Assembly: GCF_002999335.1 (NCBI RefSeq)
Contig: NW_020312723.1
Span: 124,001 to 188,000 of the forward strand
Direction: 5' to 3'
DNA: 64,000 nt
DNA from: Cyclospora cayetanensis
Taxonomy: Eukaryota; Apicomplexa; Conoidasida; Eucoccidiorida; Eimeriidae
The translations under genes and the position numbers were made by a program. The notes beneath the pieces were generated by a model, which made no database searches, had not been told where the DNA came from, and saw nothing but the letters and a program-made list of their open reading frames with translations. Positions 45,867 to 57,600 of the stretch are shown here, piece after piece (positions within the stretch are counted from its first letter, which is position 1; every line of letters starts with the position of its first letter).

Positions 45867-47016
45867 ATGGAGGGCGATCCACGGGAAAAGAACCGAGGAG
45901 CTCCTCAGGTGATAGCAGGCCCGTGTTTTGCACTGCTCAAATTCCAAAAAACCATTGCTGCAGCAACCATGATTTATTTGTCGATCGTTATCGTTCCTAT
46001 GTACTCCCACAGGCAACCAGAAGAAGTCCGGCTCAACACGTTACAACCGCGTGGAAAGGGAGCCGATATCAGAAGGTATTACAACAGAGTCACGATTAGT
46101 TCATTTGACTCCAATTTTGTCCTTCCTCCTAAAACCTTGACGTCCGCTTGAAAGCAGACGTATTTGTTTGGCGCAGAGGACCCGCTGCTGGGCTGCAGAC
46201 AGACTGGGGACATGACGCCGTTAAAAGCTCGTTTCGGCGCTCACAGCCTCACGTGAGCTCCCAGGTGAGGCATTTGTCAACGCATTGAGCTCAAAATTAC
46301 TTTTGTTTTTTTAGAAAGAGACGCTATGGGCTGTGGTCTACCAGTCATCGTATCAGACACCTTGCAATGTTTGTGTTTGTCAGGTTGCCGATCGTCTCCT
46401 TGGAAGAATTGATGATGAGGTCGGGGCGGTTCCTACCTCTAAAAGGCTTGAACTGTTCCAAAGACGTAACTCTAGCACCCGAATACAAGATATTATAAAC
46501 TGGACGGACAGGAGTGAGCACATTGCCCCTGAACCATCCTGAAGGAAATCGATCAGCACCCCAGTGCAGGTCCGCGCAATGGTAGCAAGTCTGTCTACCG
46601 CCACCTGATTGTTTAATATTATCTCATTTGCCATTTCCGGCTCAGCCCAAGAAGAACCTGGAGTACTGAACGTATCTGGCGAACGAGGGCTTTCATTGGA
46701 CAGTGCCAACTTCCGGTCTGTGCAAAGCCTGCGGCGCCAAATAGCACCTTCTGGAGGGCAATATCTTGGATCTATCTTGGAACATAGATTCGCTAATCCA
46801 GAAACTTCGTTTACAGATGGATGGAAGCCACATTCTAGTGGCAAAACGCAGTCAACGTTTCCACGTGATCAACACGGCATGCAAAACATCATTCAACACT
46901 CATATGTGTAAGTTATTCTCTGGAGCAACAAATACGAAATACTTGAGCACCTTAGTGAGTGGTTACACTCTCTTAGGCTCAAACTGTGCCAAGGCATGTG
47001 TGGGTTTGTGGCCTGA
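45867..47016 (+). CDS. Hypothetical protein, 178 residues (5 exons)
   Basis: Model join(45867..45908,46013..46075,46384..46513,46646..46907,46977..47016); all four introns are GT-AG (donors GTGATA, GTATTA, GTGAGC, GTAAGT; acceptors TACTCCCACAG, GTTTGTCAG, TTCCGGCTCAG, ACTCTCTTAG) and every phase closes. The protein starts MEGDPREKNRGAP. Its coherent centre runs from RYQK across a junction into VADRLLGRIDDEVGAVPTSK, then RLELFQRRNSSTRIQDIINW, then SVQSLRRQIAPSGGQYLGS. It looks soluble and partly helical. No family is recognised. Individual exons are too short to notice alone, and the case rests on five-way phase agreement and composition. The last exon is the least certain. The minus strand is also open at 46380-46844 but gives no motif. 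Confidence 0.5.
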
Positions 47017-49669
47017 AGGAAAGGGGATCCTGTTGGTGGTACGCAGCACCGACTCTCCCAGGTTCACACTACAGAAAACCCATGTCGCTGGGGTGTTGAT
47101 GTACTAAACTACCAGCTACCGGAGCCCCGAAAGCCAAGGGGTTTAGTCAATGAGGAAAGCTTAGGGGTAAGCCCCCTAAATCTATGATATTGCTCGCCAA
47201 AGTCCATTGTAATACGTTCGTGGAAGGGCTGTCTAAAGGAGCAGGACATGCGTCTTATTTGAGCTAAGTCTGGTTTTGTGTCGTTTGTCCAGACAGGATT
47301 GATCCCAAAGTGGAATTTCGATGATCCGTTGTGCCCAAGGAGAAAAACAACTAGCGTGATGTGTCAGGTTTCTTGTCGGGGGCACCTTGAGCCCGTAAGT
47401 GGTAAATAGCATCCCCTAGAGTGAAAACACTACACAGGTCAAATGGCAAGCGATTTCGCTAGATTTCCTATCTTTGCATGTGGATGCAGTCAACTCTGTG
47501 TCCCACCGAGAATGCTTCTCAAAAGTTCGCCCAAGGGAAGAAGAAGAGCGAAATGCAAGGAGATAGCCTTGATGTGAGAATACCACCTGTCCTTTGTAGC
47601 ATTACTCAGTAGGTGCAACGAGCCATACTTAACAACTTAATTGGGCTGGTGGCGCCTATAAGCAGGATAATGACGATACTTGGTAATGTATGAAGTGGCG
47701 CCTCAGCAAACATACACACCCTACAAGGATGAAGGCTCTCGGTCTCTCCGAAAACCGAGTATCAGGAGGCCCCCCTGCCACTTGCAAGTGAGAATGCAAT
47801 TTGGCGAAAACCAGTACTGTCCCTTTCTCCACTACTCATTTAGCATCTTTTGCTACCATCCCTATTAGCAAACACCAATCATTGAATTTATACTCTGGCA
47901 ACATCACCACTTTCGTCCGATTATGGTTTTCAGGGAAGTCTGGTGCCCTTTGATGAGCCGGAATTTAGTAGAAAGCGGTGCTACAAGCAGTGGCACATGT
48001 GCAGTCTTCAGGTGAGCGTTATGTCGTGCAAGATCTACAGGAATACGCCACTATGAGAGTGGCAATCCCAACAAATGTTACGGCTTGTTTGCCTGCGGCA
48101 AATTTACAGGGAGACTTAACCCCGCATCATTTCAACCAAGATCAAGCAACGCGCCCTCAACCTGGATCACTACGGAGCTCCCTACAAAGCGGCTCACTGA
48201 TGCCGCTCTAAAGTCCGAACAACGAGGCGGGTGTAGCAAGGCTCGTGGCGGTAAAGAATCAATTTCAACGCGTAACGAGGGAATAGATGGACCATTTTCG
48301 GGGGCCAACTTCGTAGAACACTCCAGCCATCGATCTGCAGACACAGGGGGGCAACGTCACAGGTATGCACAGGCTTAAGACCCCTCGTCCTTTTTCACCT
48401 GGCTTCTCGTTGATTCTGGGATCTTTTAGACCAGACCCGTATTAGAGCTTTTCTCTAGTGGGCGATGCAGCCAACGAATCTGCAAAGAAGGCCGCTACAA
48501 ATGTTTTAAAAACGCATGCTGTGATGACCGGGCCATCACAGCATTTGCATTGCAGGCAGGTGCCAGCAACCATGTAATCGGTTTTCACCTAGTAAACTTG
48601 TTCTCTAGTTTACGTCACAGTGCATGTGGACATATCTGCTTGCACCACTCACAGTTGTGGGTTAACTAAAAGTCCTTCGGCCATTAATATCTGGTTGATG
48701 CAGATACTCCGTATTAACCTTGGTCACAAGGCAATGATGTTCTTCTAGTTGCATCATATTTGTTTTGGTCGTCACAGAATCCCAAAGTCAACTTATAGCT
48801 GACGGGACACACTGCGGTCGTGAGAAATGCCTCCCAGGCACGCATAATGTATTCTGTTTATTAATCGAGTCACTGTTCCTCACGATTACCGCTTTCGTAA
48901 TTGTAAAGAGTCACGAGGCATGAGCTTTCATCTAAGTTTGAGCACATGACTCACAAGGCATCTTGAGCTAGTCGAGAATACGTCGAGAACCTTGCCGCAT
49001 AATTGTCTGCGTTGGTCTAAGTGAATGCTAACTACAGGCCGCTTTATTTCCATTCGTTCTATACTGCATCCACCGTGTAAAACAATTATAGTGTAGCTCC
49101 TGATCGGCTAGGTAGGGGCAGGTGTGGCCGCTATAAAGATATACAATCCATAATGAATGCGAGTAGCAAGCTGTTTTTCTTATTTGGTTTAGTGGCAAAA
49201 AGCACCGTCCATAATTATTTGACCTATCAAAAACATAGGAGACGCATTGACTTTGTCACATTAACTAGGAGGCTTGAATTTTCGCCTGGCAAAAAGAAAC
49301 GGTCGCAGCAAGGATGGACTGTCAACTCTTCGTGCATTTGTCATCTTTACGTTAAAGGGTGGCACACCCCAACTGATAATATAGGCACTAGTTATATTGT
49401 CTTCGTATTTTCATTGAGCTCACATATGGGTTCCATCCTCTCTTGTGGAGTGCTAACGGCACTGTTATTGACTCATTAGACTGCCAAAAATAGTGCAGAG
49501 ATGCTGACCCCTGGCCGGTGCAATGGCCTGATAGCTGTATCGATACTAATTTTACGCGTCTTCCTGAGGATGGCAACATTTTTTTGTGAAGAAGTGGCTG
49601 ATTGGTTAGTCTGCTTGTATATCTTTTTTACTGCAGGATAATTCATCTCAATAGAAGCAGGCATTAAGT
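47017..49669. other. Spacer with a possible plus-strand exon
   Basis: Plus-strand frames at 47690-47795 (EVAPQQTYTPYKDEG, then a GTGAGA donor) and 48085-48378 have somewhat protein-like composition and could be exons of another gene, but I could not match phases. The remainder has nothing recognisable. Confidence 0.3.
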
Positions 49670-49900
49670 TGTGTGCCTGTGCACTAGATGCTACGTGCAA
49701 AGAGCCGTGAACGCTCGAAATGCTTTTGGGGTGTCACAGCGCGCGGCCTAGGTGCCTCTCCCTTTTTGTCGAAGCTCTTAAGGGCACGGGCGGGAGAACT
49801 GGAAAGCTTTCCTTGGGAAAAAAACCCATTATTAACTTTAAATTGAGTTTACTGCTAAGTGCCTCCCCATGGAGACCTTAGATGAAGCATTACAGGATCC
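49670..49900 (+). repeat. Dispersed repeat family, copy 6
   Basis: Landmarks: GTGTGCCTGTGCACTAGATG, CTACGTGCAAAGAGCCGTGA, ACGCTCGAAATGC, then TCTTAAGGGCACGGGCGGGA and CCTTAGATGAAGCATTACAG. The first part aligns with copy 3 and the later part with copy 5 and the end of copy 1 (CCTTAAATGAAGTGATACAG). Confidence 0.6.
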
Positions 49901-51706
49901 ATGTACTACTTGTGATCATGATGCGAAATATTATCCAAGGGAGAGCTGACCGCCCGCATTGTAGCTTGAAGTGTGCCACATCACACTGTAACGACCCTTT
50001 TTGCGCAGGTATCAGTGCCAACTCGTGGAAGGAAAGGACAGGGCGCTGTCCACCCCGCAAACTAGATATCCATCCACTTAATTTTCTTTAAACTTGCTGC
50101 CAAATAGCAAAATGTTTAGTGTTTGTGCATTCTATGCATTTCGTGAGGTTCAAGCATTGATTTCTGATAGTTGGAAGGAGAATGGCCTTTCGGGCCGTTA
50201 ACGCATCAAAGCTTTTAGCACTGTGAATGCATTGGCGCGCCTACCCATGCATCTGCTTGAGGCTGCTGTGGGATGCCTGACACACGACTGATAAGTTCAC
50301 GAAAAGTAACTGAGGCGGGGTATTTCAAAGCAAATACTTAATTTTTGCAGTATTTGATTACCTCTATCGGAACTCATTCCGCACTACAGCTCATTCGGGC
50401 TTTGGAGAGTGACCAAAGGGTACAACTTTCGCTGCAGCTCACTTGAAGATTAGTTTCCTAATCTGTAGGAAAGAGCCCTTGCGATTTGTCTACTGGGTGC
50501 ATTAATATTAGCTCTCGCTGGATTTTGTATTCCCTTTCGTACTACCGGGTGGCAAACCTGCGCAGTGGTGGAGAGTGCACCGTTATTGGCTGGGCCAGCA
50601 AGGTGAATGTGCATGATCTCACTAGGAAACTCCTGCTGCAAATTTCATTAACTTCAAGCTGCGTCAACTGGAGAGCTATGGCCTGCTCGTTTGTGGACAG
50701 CACATCAGGGCTGCTAGCCCACCACATCAGAGAACGCCACCCCCACGAGGGGCCACGAGCTGGCATGCGCAGTCGCCCTGAAGGACCACGTCAATTATCG
50801 AAGGCAATATGCTGCAAATTTTTTTAAAATATCATTGCAGATACATCAGGTGAAAGTAACATTGTGTAAGCTCATGCATTGTCCTGGCACGAGCCCTCAA
50901 GAATTGAGCCCTCGTTGTGCATCAACAATAGAAAGAGGCTTTGAGGCACAAATACATTATATTTCCTCTTGGAAAAGCCAGGCCAGATTGCTAGAGTAAC
51001 TCCGTACTGGATATCAGAAGTCATGCAACGCATAGAATTTAGATGAAGGGCCGCTGGCCTCTTTTCACTCGTTTCGGCGCTTACCCCAAGTGTTTAGGCA
51101 ATGAGTAAAGCAAGCGTATCACTTATTGTAAGAAATACGGCCTAAAAGCAGCAATAGACGAATTAGCCGATTTCCACCGAGATGTCTTTGTTGAAATAAG
51201 CTTTCCAGAACTGGAGAAGGCCAAAGCCAGTGCAATAGTCACCAACGCGAGCAAGCAGAGTTCTCTATGTTGGATGACTTTCTGAATTCACCAACCGTTA
51301 TATTCCAAGGCTTCTTCGACCTATCAATACTTTCTTTTTTGAAAACAACTTTGTATAGCTCATCTCGAGTAGAAATTGTGCTTTTTCGTCCCTGTACTGT
51401 GGCCGAGACCGTTTCCTTGAAGCATGAGCTGACTTTCTTAATCGTTTTGCCTTGCATTCATCATTACCAATAACTTCAGCACTTCCTCTCTCCTGAGATT
51501 GCGAGTCTGGTGAAAATTTACCAGCCTTCTGACTGCCCTGAAATTTTCAACGTCTCTGAGAGCTTGGCAGCCTTCGGTCAAACTGATCATAGTGAGGGCG
51601 TTAACTTGCTAATAAGCCAGCAGAGCTTCTGCGCACCAAGTAGAACCAGCAGATCCATCCCTTATATCTGGCAGGCAACTCCCCGCTATTCCTAGCGGCC
51701 AAAACA
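49901..51706. other. Spacer upstream of the DNAAF4-like gene
   Basis: No supported gene. The part near 51000-51700 should include the promoter and leader of the plus-strand gene starting at 51707. A plus-strand frame at 50486-50827 is open but featureless. Confidence 0.4.
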
Positions 51707-54676
51707 ATGCCCAACACGATTGCTTACGATTGGTCGCAGACAGCCACGCACTTGTCCTTGCATCTTCGCATCCCGTCTCTAAAGGCCGACCTGAAGCAGC
51801 AGCAGCAATGCCCTACTCTATCAATAACTCTTGCCAGCTGCTACTTACGCGTATGTCGTCATCCATGGATACTTGAGCTTGATCTATGGGGTGATGTTGA
51901 CTATAAATCAGCAAAGGTTACACCAGGAACTGACAGTCTCTCCATTATGGTGCCCAAGCTTCATGAAGGTTTTTGGGGCTCTGTCTCAGCAGTTAGCAAC
52001 CCGGCCTTACAGCAGCACGAGATAAGAGAACGGAGACGTATTGCCGTAGCTGCCTACACCGAATGGCAGGAGCAACAGCAACAAAAGCGTAGCGCTGCCC
52101 GTCATACTCGGAAAGAAGAGCAACAAAGACGTGTGTGGAAGCAGCGGAAGGAGCAGCGTGAATGGCATGAGCATCAAAAGGCCATGCAGGCGCGCCATGT
52201 GCTTGAGCAGCTACAGGACGACGTAGCAACAACCTGCGGACGGTCAAGCGAGTGCTCGACAGCAGAAGGAGCAAGTCTGTATGCGCATCATCGAGTAGAA
52301 AAGCCCACAAGCTGTCAAAAATATACCGAAGCCGATGTTAGTCATGAAATGAGCAGTTCCTCAATGAAGAAGCAGCTGCATGCTTATCATGCCCAACGCA
52401 TTGAGAACAGCCGCAGCGGCTGTGAATGGACCGATCACAAGAACCAGCCACCACCAGCAACAAAATATGATGCTGACAGTTCTGAAATAAACAATAATGA
52501 GTCTACGGAAAGCGTGCAAAATGTAGAGACACCCAACGTCTTATGTGAAGCTTTTATCCGATGCCCCCCGGAGCAGCCTACTTCGCACACTGGACGCACA
52601 GAAACAGTAGATAACTCAGCTTGTGTAGCAGAAGATCATGGTAGGCCGGCGTCATGCACTACGGTTAGCGTTTCGTTTGGCGCTAGACGGCCGAACCGAA
52701 TTCCAGCTAGGGGCCCTCGAGAGCCGCCCCTCCCCAACTCAACAGCAGTAATAAGTAACAGCACTATGTGCAGGGAAAAACCTGGGGACCTACCTCGGTT
52801 GCAGCAAACTAGTCCAGAGTGGCTGCACTCTAAAGCCACTCGCTTGTTGCTTGGAGGAGATCCAGCAGCAGCTGCTGAAGCCTATGGCATAACCCTGCGC
52901 CTGAAAGGGCCTCACACCTATCAGCCACTAGTTGTTGCGAAGGCCTTTTGTGGCCGCAGCTTAGCTTGGCTAGCGATGGGGGAGAATGAGAAAGTAAGCA
53001 AGTTTGACGTTCACTCCGAAGCCAGATTTCGTCTTTCAACCGCAATGCCATCCGCAACTACCGAAGCCAAAACCAAATGTAGCACAGGGCATCCAGATGT
53101 GCTCTTGATTTCCTTAGAAAGTATCAAAACCAAATGTCTCCCTTCCTGTAGGCTCTATCAGACTGTAAAGAAGGACTGGAAGCTCTGCAAGATGCGCAGC
53201 GGCAGGCAGATGCAGCAGCAGCTGTCGCAGGGCATCCGCTAGGAGAAAATCGGCAGCAGCACATGGAAGCTTTGCACTTGCGACACGTCCTCCTAGCCCG
53301 ACGTGCTGCTGCGTTTTTGAGGGTTAACGACCTTGAAAAGTGTGTGTGCATTTTGCTTATTACCAATGGCACTAGAGAAACCTAGCTTGGAGCCACACAT
53401 AGTACATCGATTATTATTGAACATTGACATAAGAATATACCAGTGCGTTGAGAGTTAAGCTGCTTTAGCAACTGCATCCAAATTCACTTGTCTAATGTAG
53501 TAAAGGTGTTACGTTCAGTTCAGAGAAATGTTTTGGAGAGCTCCTTCAGCTTTTCCCGGAGAAAGACCGAAGTACAGCAGACGATGGGGAATTTTCAGAG
53601 AGCTGCTGTGGAGCAGCAAACAGGGACGCAGTAGCTGCAGATTTGCTGCATGTTCAAAGGTAGGCACTAGAACTCTGTAACTGTCATGCTCTTTTACAGA
53701 GACGCGGAATAGATAAACTTTTCGCGCCGAAACAAGCCAGGCTTGTTGACACCCCTCATGCTGTATAGACGCAATTGTTCCGATTTGAGGAACGAGCAAG
53801 CCGAAGGCCAACTGTAAATGTGTGCGATCCAGATTACGGCAAATACAAAAGAAAAAACAGGATGCTGATACGGCACTTCGCTTGGCCTTGAAGTGCCATC
53901 AGAAGCAGGCTGTACAACACTTCGACTCGTCACTCTCAAAGGAAGAGGACCTAGTTCAAGGTTGTGTGGCGCCAACAGCGGGAACTGAAGTTGCTCAGCA
54001 ATCCCACAGAACGTATTTTCTGCTGCAAAGGAGCATTAGGTTGTATGTGCACCTGCTAACTCACCTCGTTGCTCCAGAGTCATCATCCGCGGACAGTGTG
54101 CATGGCGGAGTGGCAGTACGGGATATACACGTTCCGTCTCAATCCACCACAGGATACGGGTGTGCAAAAACGTTGGAGGACCCAGGTTTATTGACTTCAT
54201 CCACAACCGCAATCACGTCGACGCCAGCTTCCGTTACCCTAGGCTGTATAGCAGATGTACCTATTGGGGATATAGTAGACGCTGATGCCGCAGCAGCGAC
54301 AGAAGCCGCTAAACGGCTTGCAGCTGCCCTTCTTACAACAGTAGCACATAAAGGCAGCTTTCCATGCGCTGCTGCCGCAGCAGCTGTCCTTTCAAACATG
54401 GCTCTGGCTCTCCTTCACCTACAAGTCAGCTCCTGTGCTTCCGCGGCCGTAGCGGCTGCCGATGCTGCAGGAACACTGATCAGGCATGCGGAAGAAAGAT
54501 TGAATCTCCAACAAATCCACGTGCAGGGGGTCATCCCACCATTAAAGGAAGAAAAGCAGCACTTGCTGAAGCTTTGCCAGCAAGAGAATGACAGGCAGCT
54601 GCATACAACGGTGCAGGTGCAGCATTGTCTGCCAAATATATTGGGAACTTTGCATCAGGTACCTTCTGCTGACTGA
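51707..54676 (+). CDS. DNAAF4: DNAAF4/DYX1C1-like axonemal dynein assembly factor (4 exons)
   Basis: Acts in the cytoplasm with HSP90/HSP70 to preassemble dynein arms for cilia and flagella. Model join(51707..52993,53152..53343,53526..53659,53833..54676), 818 residues; introns are GT-AG in agreeing phase (donors GTAAGC, GTGCAT, GTAGGC), the second donor being weak. An N-terminal CS domain (about 5-95) begins YDWSQTATHLSLHLRIPS and includes LDLWGDVDYKSAKVTPG and HEGFWGSV. A charged coiled coil (about 105-175, RKEEQQRRVWKQRKEQREWH) follows, then the short SVSFGARRPNR motif (FTPR-like in the human protein), and PEWLHSKATRLLLGGDPAAA opening the TPR array. More TPR-like helices continue through exons 2-4. 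The last exon adds about 280 residues with an Ala-rich TPR-like repeat (SNMALALLHLQVSSCASAAV), making the protein about twice the length of the human one. The order CS, coil, TPR is diagnostic. Confidence 0.85.
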
Positions 54677-57600
54677 GCTTCCAGTCATGTGTGGTGTATA
54701 GCATTGCACAAGGAAGTCGATGCACGACTGTTTACACGCATGGGTACAATAAGAAAAGAACGATTTATGTTGAGTGAACATTCTTATCAGTATTGTCCCG
54801 TTCAGCTAGTGCATCACACTCAGTGGCAAAAAGCGAAACAACTTGGGAAATTAGTAATCGACTTTCGAACTCTGCATGTGATATAAGCTGCGTTTCATGT
54901 GCTCATGATGCAGAGCAATGAGCATTTATTTCGGAAGTTGAAACAGAAATTGGCGGCCCGACGTGCTTTGGCTCATCGCCAGCAGTGAGAGGCCTGATCA
55001 ATGAGGCATACAACTCTTCTTGTCTCGACTTGTTTGGTCCGACACTGCCGTGTGGAATTGCGTAAACATGTCTTCAAGGCAACAAAAGCGACGGTTTCCT
55101 AGAGCATACTCAATGCAAGCTTTTCCCGTGACTTCCAGTGGTCACTATTTTCTCTCGACGCAATTATCAATTCTGAGGTCATAATGAAAAAGTCCTTTCC
55201 AGCAAAAAATGCAACTGCCCTATCAGGAATGAAAAGTTACGTCGATCGGAACCGCATGTGATGGTAGGTTAGAAGATAACGCCCACAAGGAAGGGAGTAT
55301 GGAGGAACATGAATAATCGTGGGCAGCAAGCCATCCCAGGGGATATGGCTTAAAGGGATGTAGCGACACTGTTTTCCGTTATGAAGGCACGAGCCGTCAC
55401 TAGTAAGCTCCACTGCTGTGCTCAAGCTGGATTTTATTTGAGGTGCAGCGGGCTTTGTTATGCTTGAGGAATATCAGCAGTGTAATACAACTTGCAGACG
55501 GTGTACTCTGATATTAAGAGCAAGCTTTCACGGTTCCTGTGTGCAATTTACTTCATGGAAAAGTTAGCTTCAAAATATAAAATTAAGGGTGTGCCCTTGT
55601 GCACAAAGCTACTATGTGCGAATGTGCGCAAATGCACGGAGGGACCAGATGGCGCACAAATGCGCACCCCAGGCATCTCCTCCGGTCTTGCCGAGACCTT
55701 GTGGGCTAATAGCAGAGAGGACAAGGAATTCGTTCGACGGGGTAGTTTGGAAAATTTCCCTGCCTTTGATATGGTGTTTTTGTTAATAGCCGTGCTGCTG
55801 TGGCCCTACGAGGAGCAGCAAACGAATTTTTGGACATATCGACGATCCAGATCATCCAGCTGGCCCAAGTAACACATGCATAAGAAAGCTGGACTGACTG
55901 GTCTATTTGTGCTGGACAGGCCCAATGGGTATAGCCACCATTTTTTCCGTGTTCAGCTGTTCACTTTAGAAGCAAGAAAAGTAGCAGAAGTCAAGAAGTC
56001 CGGTAGACTAATAGTTCCACTTTCGCCGAAAATAAAAATTTAGTGAGTCACCAGTATAGCTTCATGTTACACAAGTTTCGTGGTTCTAGGGATCGAATGG
56101 CCTGCGGAAGGGGATGCTACGTCTTTCCTGCCTTATGGCATCCTTGAAGCACTCCGTATGCATGCGTCTCAACCTCTTAGGATCCAGAGCAAATAAACAG
56201 CCTGTGCTACATATCAGATACATTCTCCAAATGTTCTTACAGCCTGTGATTTGAGTCTGCCTAAACGAGGATACTGTTGAGGGCCAAAAAGAGTCAGCTA
56301 TCTTTATAGGGGAAGTAGGCACCCACATATGCAAACGCTTCACTTGCTAGGACTAGGTGTCAAATGTTGCCAAATTTGAGGAAGCCTCAGTAGATAAGCC
56401 TCGCTACGGCATTGCAAGAATATATCTGTACAGCTGTTCTGGTACATGTGAATGGGTATGCATTTTAGCTGGTTGTGTAATTAACTAATATGCGATGTCA
56501 GAGCGAGGGAACTCACGCATGTTGTGAAGCTTGTGACACGCACTTCCTACCTGATTCTTCACGGTACCTTGAACCGGGAGCTGCACACTGTTTTAGGCAT
56601 CTGCTGGACATTATTTGAAAACCACAACCAAAGGGATCTTGTGTGCTTTAAAATGAGCTGCAATGGGCAGGTTGGAGCTCCCAGATCCTGTCTTGCATTT
56701 TACGAATGCGTGGTAGTTCAAAGTGACGAAACACGTTGGCTGTGCGGAAATGGACCGAAAATGGGTGCCGTGGTTCTCGAGAATTTTTAAGGTAGCGAAC
56801 GAATAAGAAACATTCCTAGCACCACATGTTGGCCTCCTCGTAGTCCAGGTGTCAAGAATCGCTTCCGGAAACTAGAGAAAGTGTTGTCCATATCTCAGGC
56901 AGGACAGAGCGAGTAAACTAGTCTCTCCGCGTACTCGGTATCCAAAGTCGAATTAATTACCTCCTCTTTGTCTTATGTGTAACTGGTAAACACGTTAGCT
57001 GTTTTTTGGCCCGGTGCTGGCAGACGAAGTCAGAGAAAGCCAGGGGGCCGCAAACTAATTTCAGTTAGCTTCCCAAACGTTAGTTAGAGCTGTGCAGAGA
57101 GCTCCAGAGAAACCTTTAGCTCGTATTCAGTATATACAGCAAGATAAGGCCAATTTTCTCCCGAGTTTATTAAATTGCTAATGTGGCTTTGAAAAAGTAG
57201 ATTTTCAATAATCTTCCACAATAGACATCTATGGCAATGCAAACCTGACTAGATGAATCTGCTGCAAAACTGCTTCTTTGCCTACTGGAGTGGATTGTGT
57301 GGCGTATCTTTAGTAATTTAGGGCAATTCAAAGGTGTTAAACTATAACAGCTAAACAATAGGCTTCTGTACACAAGATACTATCCCAAATTAACTGGGCC
57401 GCACACTGTAATTTCCTGACCGGCGGGGCAACAGTGAACCACGCATGCGATAGCTGCCGATCTCCAGGCTGTCTCGAGCCCATTTACCTGATACAGCAAG
57501 CTGACACACGGAACTAGAGCCCTGTAGCTCCTTTCTTGTCCATGTAAACCTTGCAGTCAACGATTGGTCTCTCTCAAGAGGTTGCAACTCTTGGTTAAGA

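Noticed and set aside
46380..46844. 154-codon minus-strand frame
   Set aside because: The plus strand provides a phase-consistent exon chain with protein-like composition across the same bases. The minus frame has no motif.
55492..55872. 126-codon plus-strand frame
   Set aside because: No ordered composition, motif or compatible neighbouring exon.
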